From Christensenella sp. UBA1385 (GTDB taxonomy: Bacteria > Bacillota > Clostridia > Christensenellales > Aristaeellaceae), in NCBI GenBank assembly GCA_002305755.1, contig DBQV01000042.1:1-23891 (forward strand): a stretch of DNA of 23,891 nucleotides, given 5' to 3'. A program made the translations under genes and the position numbers. Positions 6,092-13,289 of the stretch are shown in pieces (the stretch's first letter is position 1; each line of letters opens with the position of its first letter). Below the pieces are notes generated by a model. It saw only the letters and a list, made by a program, of their open reading frames with translations. It was not told the DNA's origin and ran no database searches.

Positions 6092-7810
6092 ATGTCAAAC
6101 CCGTTGGAAGCCTATCAAAAGTGGCTGCGGTACCCGCAGCTGGACGGCGGGCTGCGCGATGAGCTGGAAGCGCTTTCCGGGCGGGAGGATGAGATCGCCG
6201 ACCGTTTCTGGAAGGATCTGAGCTTTGGCACCGGCGGCCTGCGCGGCAAGCTGGGCGCGGGCACCAACCGCATGAACGTCTACACGGTGGCCAAGGCGGC
6301 GCGCGGCATCGGCAAGTATCTGCTGCAGGCCAGCGAGCTGGCCAGCTGCGCCATCGGCTACGACAGCCGGCGCTGTTCGCGCAGCTTTGCGGAGCTGACG
6401 GCTGCCGTGCTGGCGGAACTTGGCGTGCGGGTGCACCTGTTTGACGAGCTGGTCCCCACCCCCATCCTCAGCTTCGCGGTGCGCTACCTGCGCTGCGACG
6501 GCGGCATCATGATCACCGCCAGCCACAACCCACGGGAATACAACGGCATCAAGGTTTACGACCGCAGCGGCTGCCAGCTGAATGACGAGGCGGCGCGCGA
6601 GGTGGCGGCCTGCATCGCCCGGCATCAGGATCTGGTGTCCCGTCTGCCCGACTGCGCGGATTTCGCGGGCAGGGGAAAGATACTGCCGATCGGACGCGAT
6701 GTGTACGACGCCTTCCACGAGGCGGTGCTGGAGCGCAGCATAGAGCTGCCGCCGGAAGAGCTGCACGTGGTCTATTCCCCCTTCAACGGCACGGGAAACC
6801 GCGCGGTGCGCCGCGCCCTGGCCGCCCTGCCCAAGCTGCGCGTCAGCGTCGTGCCCGAGCAGGAGAACCCGGACGGGGAGTTTCCCACCATTCCGCGCCC
6901 CAACCCGGAGCTGCCGGAGGCCATGGCGCTGTCCGTGCAGCTGACGGAGGAGCTGGGGGCCGATATCTGCATCGCCACCGACCCGGACTGCGACCGCGTG
7001 GGCGTGGGCGTGAACACGCCGGACGGCGTGAAGCTGCTGAGCGGCAACCAGGTGGGCGCGCTGATGTTCCACTTTATCTGCGAAGGCCTGCGCGCCGCGG
7101 AGAGCCTGCCCGAGCAGCCTTCCGCCGCTACCACCGTGGTCTCCACGCCGATGGCCGACGAGATCGCGAGCGACTATGGCGTGAAGCTGTACAAGGTGCT
7201 GACGGGCTTCAAGTACATCGGCGATATTGTCAATCGTCTGGAGCGGGAAGGGAAGGCCGAGGGCTTCATCTTCGCCTTTGAGGAGAGCTTCGGCTATCTG
7301 ATCGGCCCCTATATCCGCGAGAAGGACGGCGTGGGCGCGGCCATGATGGTCTGCGAGATGGCCAGCTTCTACAAAAACCAGGGCATGACGCTGGTGGACG
7401 CCTATGAGTCGCTGGAAAAGCGCTACGGCGTGTTCGTCAGCCGGCTTGAGACCCTGCGCTACGAGGGCCGCGAGGGCGAGGAGCTGATGCGCGCAAAGAT
7501 GGACGCGCTGCGCGGCCGGCAGGAGATCGCGGGCCTGCGCATCCTGGAAAGGACGGACTATCTGCATGACGATACCGGCCTGCCCCGCAGCAACGTGCTG
7601 CGCTTCGCGCTGGAAGGCGGGCGGCAGGCGGTCTACCGGCCCTCGGGCACAGAGCCCCTGCTCAAACTCTACCTGACGGTGCGCGCCCCCACGAGGGAGG
7701 AGGGCGAGCGCGAGATGGAGGCCTTTGCCCCCGCCGCGCTGGAACCCGTGGTGCAGCGCGCGGCGGAGCAGCCTGAACAGGCCGCCCCCGGCAAGGAGCG
7801 GCTGGGCTGA
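6092..7810 (+). CDS. pgcA: Phosphoglucomutase/phosphomannomutase (PgcA-type phosphohexomutase)
   Basis: 572 residues. It interconverts hexose 1- and 6-phosphates, feeding glucose 1-phosphate to UDP-glucose and envelope polymers. All four active-site loops are present: TASHNP with the phosphoserine at 144, the Mg2+ loop DPDCDR at 297-302, the sugar-binding loop EESFG at 397-401, and the phosphate-binding loop RPSGTEP at 516-522. The length fits the Bacillus PgcA group (about 580) better than the roughly 450-residue GlmM/ManB group. ATG 6092 is preferred over the upstream in-frame GTG at 6074 because GGAG and GAGGAG lie between them. It appears monocistronic. Glucose versus mannose preference is not settled by sequence. 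Confidence 0.93.
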   Translation: MSNPLEAYQKWLRYPQLDGGLRDELEALSGREDEIADRFWKDLSFGTGGLRGKLGAGTNRMNVYTVAKAARGIGKYLLQASELASCAIGYDSRRCSRSFAELTAAVLAELGVRVHLFDELVPTPILSFAVRYLRCDGGIMITASHNPREYNGIKVYDRSGCQLNDEAAREVAACIARHQDLVSRLPDCADFAGRGKILPIGRDVYDAFHEAVLERSIELPPEELHVVYSPFNGTGNRAVRRALAALPKLRVSVVPEQENPDGEFPTIPRPNPELPEAMALSVQLTEELGADICIATDPDCDRVGVGVNTPDGVKLLSGNQVGALMFHFICEGLRAAESLPEQPSAATTVVSTPMADEIASDYGVKLYKVLTGFKYIGDIVNRLEREGKAEGFIFAFEESFGYLIGPYIREKDGVGAAMMVCEMASFYKNQGMTLVDAYESLEKRYGVFVSRLETLRYEGREGEELMRAKMDALRGRQEIAGLRILERTDYLHDDTGLPRSNVLRFALEGGRQAVYRPSGTEPLLKLYLTVRAPTREEGEREMEAFAPAALEPVVQRAAEQPEQAAPGKERLG

Positions 7811-7873
7811 GGCGCAGCTCAAAAATGAATGTTTATTCCTTGTTCTTTGCATGAAATCGCATATTATGGCCGA

Positions 7874-7887
7874 TTTATGGCCATAAA
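7874..7887. promoter_or_regulatory. Perfect palindrome, candidate operator
   Basis: TTTATGGCCATAAA is a 14-bp perfect palindrome centred about 47 bp upstream of the predicted start near 7928. A further half-site, TTATGGCC, lies just upstream near 7864. The position would suit an activator. No binding protein can be named. Confidence 0.45.
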
Positions 7888-7892
7888 GTACA

Positions 7893-7921
7893 TTGTATAC
7901 AGGAAAACTGCACACTACAAT
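7893..7921 (+). promoter_or_regulatory. Promoter of the T-box ABC transporter operon
   Basis: TTGTAT (7893-7898), a 17-bp spacer and TACAAT (7916-7921) predict a start near 7928, right at the 5' edge of the T-box Stem I. An alternative, TTGTTC...TATTAT (7840-7867, 16 bp), lies upstream. Confidence 0.65.
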
Positions 7922-7930
7922 ACCCCCAAC

Positions 7931-8173
7931 AGGCGATGACCGGGGACAGGTAGAGGCCCGCCGCCCCTTCAAGAGAGCTTCCGGTAGCTGCGAGGAAGCA
8001 AGGGCAGGGCCTTGAGTACACCCCGAGAGCCGCGGGCTGAACTTGAGTAGGCTTGGCCGGTTGCCCCCGTTACAGGGCCGGGCGTTTCGCCCCCTGAGGC
8101 TGCTTTCGGGCAGCGAATTGAGGTGGTACCGCGGGTATTCCCGCCCTCTGCATGCGCAGAGGGCGGTTTTTTT
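7931..8173 (+). promoter_or_regulatory. T-box riboswitch, probable tRNA-Tyr specificity
   Basis: The leader carries the hallmark T-box sequence GAGGTGGTACCGCG (8120-8133), followed by a terminator hairpin. Stem I folds by eye: CGGGG (7941-7945) with CCCCG (8021-8025), AGGCCC with GGGCCT, and CCCTT with AAGGG, with the conserved AGAGAGC near 7972. The internal loop between the first two helices has GAG-TAC-A on its 3' side, so the specifier is read as UAC (8017-8019), Tyr. The T-box bulge UGGU (8124-8127) pairs with a discriminator A, which tRNA-Tyr has and bacterial tRNA-Trp usually lacks. Uncharged tRNA would stabilise the antiterminator and turn on the transporter. The T-box call is firm; the tyrosine assignment is inference from a hand fold. 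Confidence 0.9.
8141..8173 (+). terminator. Conditional terminator of the T-box leader
   Basis: CCGCCCTCTGC (8141-8151) pairs with GCAGAGGGCGG (8156-8166) around ATGC, followed by seven T residues. It lies immediately 3' of the T-box sequence, as expected for the structure that competes with the antiterminator. Confidence 0.93.
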
Positions 8174-8210
8174 AACACAGGCAGCCTCTGAAGGAGAAAG
8201 GAGCAATACC

Positions 8211-9179
8211 ATGAAAAAATTCAGCGCTATGATACTTGCCGCCGCGTTGGCGGCTCTCCTGCTCGCGCCGGGCGCGGCGCTTGCCGGGGATAAGGTGCCC
8301 GTGATCGGCATCGTGCAGCTGGTGCAGCACGCCGCCCTGGACGCGGCGCGCGAGGGCTTTCTGGACGCCCTGAAGGATCAGGGCTATGTGGACGGCGAGA
8401 ACGTCGTCATCGACCTGCAGAACGCCAACGGTGCCAGCGACACCCTGGCCACCATCGCCGACAGCTTCGTGGCCAGGAAGGTGGACCTGGCCCTGGCCAT
8501 CGCCACGCCCGCCGCGCAGACTCTGGCCGGCAAGACCGAGACCATCCCGATCCTCGGCACCGCCATCACCGACTACGTGGCCGCCAAGCTGGCGGTCAGC
8601 AATGAGGAGCCGGGCTACAACGTCTCCGGCACCACGGACATGAACCCTATCGAGGATCAGATCGACCTGCTTGTGCGCCTGGTGCCCGGGGCAAAGACCG
8701 TGGGCCTGATCTACACCGGCAGCGAGGATAACTCGGTCGTGCAGGCCACCATCGCCAAGCAGGCCATCGAGGCGCGCGGCATGGCCTGGACCGAGGTCAA
8801 GGTGACCAACTCCAACGACGTGCAGCAGGCCGCGCAGAGCCTGGTCGGCCAGTGCGACGTAGTGTATGTGCCCACCGACAATGTGGTGGCCTCGGCCATG
8901 CCCATCGTGGCGGAGGTGATGACCCAGGCCAGGGTGCCGATCATCTGCGGCGAAGCCAACATGGTGGCGGCGGGCGGTACGGCCACGCTGGGCATCAACT
9001 ACTACAAGCTGGGCTACCAGACCGGCCTGATGGCCGTGGAGGTGCTGAACGGGGCGGATATATCAAAGATGCCCATCCAGCGGCAGACCGAGTTTGACTA
9101 CGCCTTCAATCAGGAGGCGGCCGAGGCCATCGGCCTCACCATCCCGCAGGAGCTGCTGGATCAGGTGAAGGCGGAATAA
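8211..9179 (+). CDS. ABC transporter substrate-binding protein, TrpX-like (ABC_sub_bind family)
   Basis: 322 residues, exported. A Sec signal peptide spans about residues 1-25 (KK, a hydrophobic core, then ALA before GDK); no lipobox Cys is visible. The mature part matches the ABC_sub_bind family: VIGIVQLVQHAALDAAREGF, GYVDGENVVIDLQNA, a PIL-TAITDYVAAKL region, VGLIYTGSEDNSV and GINYYKLGYQTG. Characterised relatives bind aromatic amino acids, as in the streptococcal tryptophan system TrpXYZ. ATG 8211 is preceded by two Shine-Dalgarno sequences (AAGGAG, AAAGGAG), which suits a highly expressed binding protein. The frame is open upstream into the T-box, but that part is regulatory RNA. Given the UAC specifier, tyrosine is the likely ligand. 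Confidence 0.9.
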   Translation: MKKFSAMILAAALAALLLAPGAALAGDKVPVIGIVQLVQHAALDAAREGFLDALKDQGYVDGENVVIDLQNANGASDTLATIADSFVARKVDLALAIATPAAQTLAGKTETIPILGTAITDYVAAKLAVSNEEPGYNVSGTTDMNPIEDQIDLLVRLVPGAKTVGLIYTGSEDNSVVQATIAKQAIEARGMAWTEVKVTNSNDVQQAAQSLVGQCDVVYVPTDNVVASAMPIVAEVMTQARVPIICGEANMVAAGGTATLGINYYKLGYQTGLMAVEVLNGADISKMPIQRQTEFDYAFNQEAAEAIGLTIPQELLDQVKAE

Positions 9180-9200
9180 TCCGCTCATCCTTCAAATACG

Positions 9201-9230
9201 CCGCCGGGAGGAGGGACCTTCCCCCGGCGG
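9201..9230 (+). other. Intercistronic hairpin between binding protein and permease genes
   Basis: CCGCCGGG (9201-9208) pairs with CCCGGCGG (9223-9230). There is no T-run. It probably stabilises the 3' end of the binding-protein message or reduces readthrough, giving more binding protein than membrane subunits. Confidence 0.55.
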
Positions 9231-9254
9231 CAGGCATCAGGAGACTTGTGATCC

Positions 9255-10160
9255 ATGCAAGAAATCATCATCGGCGCCGTATCGCTGGGCCTGCTCTGGG
9301 CGGTGATGACCATCGGCGTCTACATCAGCTATTCCGTGCTGGGCATGGCGGATATGACGGCGGAGGGCTCCATCACGCTGGGGGCGGCTGTAGCCGCGCA
9401 GACCATCGCCGGCGGGGGCAGCCCCTACCTGGGGCTGCTGCTGGCCCTGCTGTGCGGCATGGCGGCCGGGCTGTGCAACGGCCTGCTGCATACCAAGCTG
9501 AAGATCCCCTCCCTGCTGTCGGGCATCCTGACCATGACGGCGCTTTTCTCCGTCAACCTGCACGTGATGGGCAAGGCCAACATCTCTCTGCTGCGCATGC
9601 CCACCGTCTACAGCCCCGTGGCCTCTCTTCTGGGCATCGACAAGGGGCTGTCGGTGATCGCGGTGGGCCTGGTCATCTGTGCCGTCATCATCGGGCTGCT
9701 GTACTGGTTCTTCGGCACGGAGATCGGCAGCGCCATCCGCGCCACGGGCAACAACCCGCACATGGCGCGCGCGCAGGGCATCAATACCGACCGCACCATC
9801 ATCATCGGCCTGGTGCTGTCCAACGCCCTGATCGCCCTCTCGGGGGCCCTGATCGGCCAGTCGCAGAACTATGCCGACCTGCAGATGGGCACCGGCGCGA
9901 TCGTGATCGGCCTGGCCTCGCTGTTTATCGGCGAGGTGCTGTTTGGCAAGCGGAACTTCTTCATCCGCCTGTCCAGCATGGTGGCGGGCGCGATCATCTA
10001 CCGGCTGATCATCGCCTTCGTGCTCAAACTGGGCATGCCGGCGGACGATCTGAAGCTGTTCACCGCCATCACCGTGGTGCTGGCGCTGACGCTGCCGGGC
10101 ATCAAAAAGGCGGCGCAGTCCAGGCGGCGCGCGCTGCCGGGAGGGCCGCAGGATGCTTAA
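9255..10160 (+). CDS. ABC transporter permease, TrpY-like (BPD_transp_2 family)
   Basis: 301 residues, an integral membrane subunit with about eight or nine hydrophobic segments and a GITAR-like short cytoplasmic tail rich in Arg. It belongs to the LivH/BPD_transp_2 permease class that accompanies ABC_sub_bind proteins; recognisable stretches are YSVLGMADMTAEGSITLGAA near residue 26 and the cytoplasmic loop AIRATGNNPHMARAQGINTD near residue 162, which contacts the ATPase. AGGAGA lies 10 bases before ATG 9255. It overlaps the ATPase gene by 8 bases, so the two are translationally coupled. Confidence 0.9.
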   Translation: MQEIIIGAVSLGLLWAVMTIGVYISYSVLGMADMTAEGSITLGAAVAAQTIAGGGSPYLGLLLALLCGMAAGLCNGLLHTKLKIPSLLSGILTMTALFSVNLHVMGKANISLLRMPTVYSPVASLLGIDKGLSVIAVGLVICAVIIGLLYWFFGTEIGSAIRATGNNPHMARAQGINTDRTIIIGLVLSNALIALSGALIGQSQNYADLQMGTGAIVIGLASLFIGEVLFGKRNFFIRLSSMVAGAIIYRLIIAFVLKLGMPADDLKLFTAITVVLALTLPGIKKAAQSRRRALPGGPQDA

Positions 10161-10950
10161 GGTAACGGGGCTTTACAAGGTGTTCAACCGCGGCACGGTC
10201 AACGAGCGCGTCGCGCTTGAAAATGTCAGCCTGACCCTTGAAAAGGGCGATTTTGTCACCGTGATCGGCGGCAACGGGGCCGGCAAATCCACGCTGCTCA
10301 ACTGCGTGGCGGGCGTCTATCCGCCCGACGGCGGCAGCATCGTGGTGGACGGCGTGGATGTGACCCGCCTGGCGGAGTACAGGCGCGCCCGCCACCTGGG
10401 CCGCGTGTTTCAGGATCCGATGCGCGGCACCTGCGCCGACATGAATATCGAGGAGAACCTGGCGCTGGCCAGACGCAGAGGGCGGCCGCGCGGCCTTTCC
10501 TGGGGCGTGACGCGCCGGGAACGGGAGGAATACCGCGCCATGCTGGAGGCGCTGGGCCTGGGGCTGGAAGACAGGCTGAGCGCCAAGGTGGGCCTGCTGT
10601 CGGGCGGGCAGAGGCAGGCGCTCACCCTGCTGATGGCCACGCTGCGCGCGCCCAAGCTGCTGCTGCTGGACGAGCATACCGCGGCGCTGGACCCGAGGAC
10701 CGCCAAAAAGGTGCTGGAGCTCAGCGACCGTGTGATCTCGGAGGGCGGGCTCACCACCATGATGGTTACTCACAACATGCGCGACGCCATCCGCTACGGC
10801 AACCGGCTGATCATGATGTCCGGCGGCGGCATCGCCGTGGATGTGTCGGGCGAAGAAAAAAAGAACCTGACGGTGGAGGACCTGCTCAAGCTCTTTGAAA
10901 AGGCCAGGGGAGACGGGGAGGAGATCCCCGACCGCATGGTGCTGGGGTGA
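10153..10950 (+). CDS. ABC transporter ATP-binding protein, TrpZ-like
   Basis: 265 residues, the cytoplasmic ATPase of the transporter. Motifs in order: Walker A GGNGAGKST at 39-47, Q-loop at VFQDP, signature LSGGQRQALTLLMA, Walker B LLLLDEHTAALD, and the H-loop His in MVTHNM. GGGAGG lies 8 bases upstream of the ATG. It is the last gene of the operon. A short GGGGC/GCCCC hairpin (10978-10990) lies downstream without a T-run. Confidence 0.93.
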   Translation: MLKVTGLYKVFNRGTVNERVALENVSLTLEKGDFVTVIGGNGAGKSTLLNCVAGVYPPDGGSIVVDGVDVTRLAEYRRARHLGRVFQDPMRGTCADMNIEENLALARRRGRPRGLSWGVTRREREEYRAMLEALGLGLEDRLSAKVGLLSGGQRQALTLLMATLRAPKLLLLDEHTAALDPRTAKKVLELSDRVISEGGLTTMMVTHNMRDAIRYGNRLIMMSGGGIAVDVSGEEKKNLTVEDLLKLFEKARGDGEEIPDRMVLG

Positions 10951-11004
10951 ATCGCCTCAAATGTAACAACTGCCGCAGGGGCCGTGCCCCGTGCCCCGCC
11001 TGCC

Positions 11005-11034
11005 TTGACAAGCGCGCGGGGCTCTTTTTATACT
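11005..11034 (+). promoter_or_regulatory. Promoter of the polysaccharide deacetylase gene
   Basis: TTGACA (11005-11010), an 18-bp spacer and TATACT (11029-11034) predict a start near 11041, about 30 bases before the TTG start. Confidence 0.75.
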
Positions 11035-11070
11035 GCTGATGAAGTAACGAGGGACGAGGGGGACGGTGTC

Positions 11071-11763
11071 TTGCGCAGACTGCTTGCTCTCATCCTGCTG
11101 TGCTGCCTGGCGGTGACCGGCGGCCTGGCGGAGGAGCGGACCAAATACATCACCCAGTACACCAACGGCAGCCGCGATGAAAAACGCATCGCCGTCACGG
11201 TGGACGACTGGTTTGAGCCCGAGATGCTGGGCGAATTTCTGGACGTGGCGGATGAATACGGCTGCAAGCTGACGCTCTACCCCATCGGCATCAATGTGCT
11301 GGAGCGGGACGGAGCCGTCTGGCAGCGCGCCATCGACGAGGGGCACGAGATCGGCAATCACAGCAACACGCACAAAAACCTGGACAAGGCCAGCCGCGAC
11401 AGCATCATCGCCCAGCTGAACAACATGGAAAAGCGGCTGGAAAAGGCCCTGGGCCACCCTTATGTGATGAATACCGTGCGCTATCCCTACGGCGCGGGCC
11501 GCCACCGCGGCACCAGAAGCGCCTTTGCCAAGGCCATATATGACGCGGGCTACGAGCACGCCGTGCTCTGGGACGTCGACTCGACCGACCCGAAGGACAT
11601 TCTGCGCGACACGCAGAACGGCAGCATCATCCTGCTGCACGGCCGCAAGAAGGATCTGCGCGCCCTCAAGACCATACTGCCCGAGCTGCAGGCCAGGGGC
11701 TACGAGATGGTGACCGTCTCGCAGCTGCTGGGCATCTCGCCGCCTGCCGACGATCAGCCTTAA
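11071..11763 (+). CDS. Secreted polysaccharide deacetylase (NodB domain)
   Basis: 230 residues if started at TTG 11071, chosen because GAGGGGGA sits 7 bases upstream and the protein then opens with a signal peptide (RR, a Leu-rich core, GLA before EER). The NodB motifs are all present: TVDDW with Asp45 and Asp46, the metal-binding HSNTH (His97, His101), RYPYG at 137-141, DVDSTD (168-173) and LLHG with His190. The first motif reads TVDDW instead of the usual TFDDG. Such enzymes remove acetyl groups from GlcNAc or MurNAc in peptidoglycan or from exopolysaccharide outside the cell. The exact substrate is not readable. It is a single-gene unit between two operons. Confidence 0.88.
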   Translation: MRRLLALILLCCLAVTGGLAEERTKYITQYTNGSRDEKRIAVTVDDWFEPEMLGEFLDVADEYGCKLTLYPIGINVLERDGAVWQRAIDEGHEIGNHSNTHKNLDKASRDSIIAQLNNMEKRLEKALGHPYVMNTVRYPYGAGRHRGTRSAFAKAIYDAGYEHAVLWDVDSTDPKDILRDTQNGSIILLHGRKKDLRALKTILPELQARGYEMVTVSQLLGISPPADDQP

Positions 11764-11825
11764 GATCAAAACCGCATAAGATGCGGCGATTTCACGCATC
11801 GCCGCCGCGGCGACGGCCGCATATC

Positions 11826-11858
11826 AAAGCCCGTGTCAACCGAAACGACACGGGCTTT
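11826..11858 (+). terminator. Probable terminator after the deacetylase gene
   Basis: AAAGCCCGTGTC (11826-11837) and GACACGGGCTTT (11847-11858) form a 12-bp stem with a 9-base loop. The T-run is only TTT, so efficiency is uncertain. A weaker stem, GCGGCGAT (11783-11790) with ATCGCCGC (11798-11805), precedes it. Confidence 0.6.
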
Positions 11859-11924
11859 CACCTTGCGCTTTTCACCCTCGCGGCGGATTTGTCAAATTAT
11901 TCTGAAAATTTTTCCAAATACTAC

Positions 11925-11953
11925 TTGACTGGCCGTGTGAACTGCCCTATACT
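11925..11953 (+). promoter_or_regulatory. Promoter of the ROK-GH32 sugar operon
   Basis: TTGACT (11925-11930), a 17-bp spacer and TATACT (11948-11953) predict a start near 11960, directly before the tandem operator-like repeats. Confidence 0.8.
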
Positions 11954-11967
11954 GTATTTATTAAATG

Positions 11968-12001
11968 GGTTAAATCATTAACACGGTTTATTGTTTAACG
12001 G
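11968..12001 (+). promoter_or_regulatory. Tandem operator-like repeats
   Basis: GTTAA-ATCA-TTAAC (11969-11982) is an inverted repeat. The next 17 bases (11985-12001) repeat its pattern as GGTTTATTGTTTAAC, matching at 11 of 17 positions. Lying just downstream of the start site and upstream of a ROK gene, they are good candidates for autorepression sites. Confidence 0.5.
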
Positions 12002-12026
12002 CGTTAGGCACTAAGAGGAGGCGGCT

Positions 12027-13289
12027 TTGAAAACAGCCAAGGCCAAAAACATCGTGATGGTGGACAATGCGGACGGTATGCTGCTGCGGAATCAAATCAA
12101 GATTCTGCAGCACCTGCAGCGTGCCGGAAAGGCGACGCGGACCGAGCTTGCCGCGCATACCGGGCTCACGCAAGCGGCGGTCTCCAAGATTACCGCCCAT
12201 CTGATCGCGACCGGCACTATTGAAGAAGCTGGGCTTTTGACCGGTCGCCTGGGACGGCGTTCCATCGCCCTTCGTATCAGAAGCGACGGCTGGAAGGTGA
12301 TCGGCATCAAGCTGTCAAGGCGCAACTACTCGGTGGGCCTGTTTGACCTGTCCGGGCAGATGCTGCGGCAGGTGAAGCGGGAAATTGAGGTGGGGCAGGG
12401 CTTTGAAGAGGCCTTTGAACGGATCAGGAGCACGGTGCTGGGCTATATCGCCGAATTTGAGGATGTCGCCGCCATCGGCGTCTCCGTGCCCGGTCCCTTT
12501 CTCTCCAAAGAGAAGAAAATACTGCTCATCTCCGAGTACGGGGTAGAGCCGAGGAGAGATATCGATCTGTCGGACATCTTCAGCTCGCGCGAGTTTGGCG
12601 GCAAGCCGGTGATCATCTCGCATGATGCGAATGCGGGTGTGCTGGCGGACTGGTGGTTCGGCATCGAGGACAGGATTTTTAAGGGCGTGGTCGTTCACTA
12701 TCTGCTGGGCGAGGGCGTGGGCGCCGGCGTTATCATCGATGGTCAGGTTTTCGGCGGCGCGCAGGGCGCCAGCGCCGAGATCGGCCATGTTTCGGTGGAC
12801 AGCGAGGGCGAGCGGTGCGCCTGCGGCAACCACGGCTGTCTGGAAATGTACTGCTCAAGCCTTGCCTTTTTGAAAGACGCCTATGAGCGAAGGAGGGCGG
12901 CGCCTCACTCGTCTCTCAACCTGCATGAGCATCTGACGCCCGAAATGGTGTTTGAAGCGGCGCGGGCAGGAGATGAAGCCGCCGCCGCCTGCGTGGACCG
13001 CGCGGCATACTACATCGGCCTCGGCCTGGTGAACATTGTGAATTGCTTCAACCCCTCCAGCGTGATCTTGTGCAACGAAATGGCTGTAGGCGGCGAGTTT
13101 CTGCTTCAAAAGGTCAGGGAAGTCGCCCGCCAGCGGCTGCTTCCCTATCTGTTTGATACGGTCGATATTCTTGTATCCACTTTTAAGGGCGATGACATAC
13201 TCTTTGGCGCAGCCGCGGTGGCGATCGACTATTGTCTGAAGAATCCCAATTCCCTGACCGTTGTGAGACGAGAGGAGGTTCTTTTGTGA
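12027..13289 (+). CDS. ROK-family transcriptional repressor
   Basis: 420 residues. An N-terminal winged helix-turn-helix (about residues 22-75, with TRTELAAHTGLTQAAVSKI) is followed by a ROK sugar-binding domain. The ROK signature and zinc site are intact: His254 in EIGH and Cys264, Cys266 and Cys271 in CACGNHGCLE. The sugar-contacting HDAN (Asp200) is kept, but the N-terminal ATP-phosphate loop of ROK kinases is replaced by IGIKLSRRNYSVGLF, so it is a regulator rather than a kinase. TTG 12027 has AGAGGAGG five bases upstream. Its stop overlaps the permease start by 4 bases (GTGA). It probably represses this operon and is released by a sugar such as fructose or sucrose (inference). Confidence 0.93.
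   Translation: MKTAKAKNIVMVDNADGMLLRNQIKILQHLQRAGKATRTELAAHTGLTQAAVSKITAHLIATGTIEEAGLLTGRLGRRSIALRIRSDGWKVIGIKLSRRNYSVGLFDLSGQMLRQVKREIEVGQGFEEAFERIRSTVLGYIAEFEDVAAIGVSVPGPFLSKEKKILLISEYGVEPRRDIDLSDIFSSREFGGKPVIISHDANAGVLADWWFGIEDRIFKGVVVHYLLGEGVGAGVIIDGQVFGGAQGASAEIGHVSVDSEGERCACGNHGCLEMYCSSLAFLKDAYERRRAAPHSSLNLHEHLTPEMVFEAARAGDEAAAACVDRAAYYIGLGLVNIVNCFNPSSVILCNEMAVGGEFLLQKVREVARQRLLPYLFDTVDILVSTFKGDDILFGAAAVAIDYCLKNPNSLTVVRREEVLL

Noticed and set aside
8017..8019. Tryptophan specificity for the T-box, by analogy with TrpXYZ
   Set aside because: No UGG stands at the specifier position, and the T-box bulge UGGU calls for discriminator A, whereas bacterial tRNA-Trp usually has G.
6095..8311. 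738-codon minus-strand open frame
   Set aside because: It is antisense to phosphoglucomutase and the T-box leader, with no recognisable domain and compositional bias of a shadow frame.
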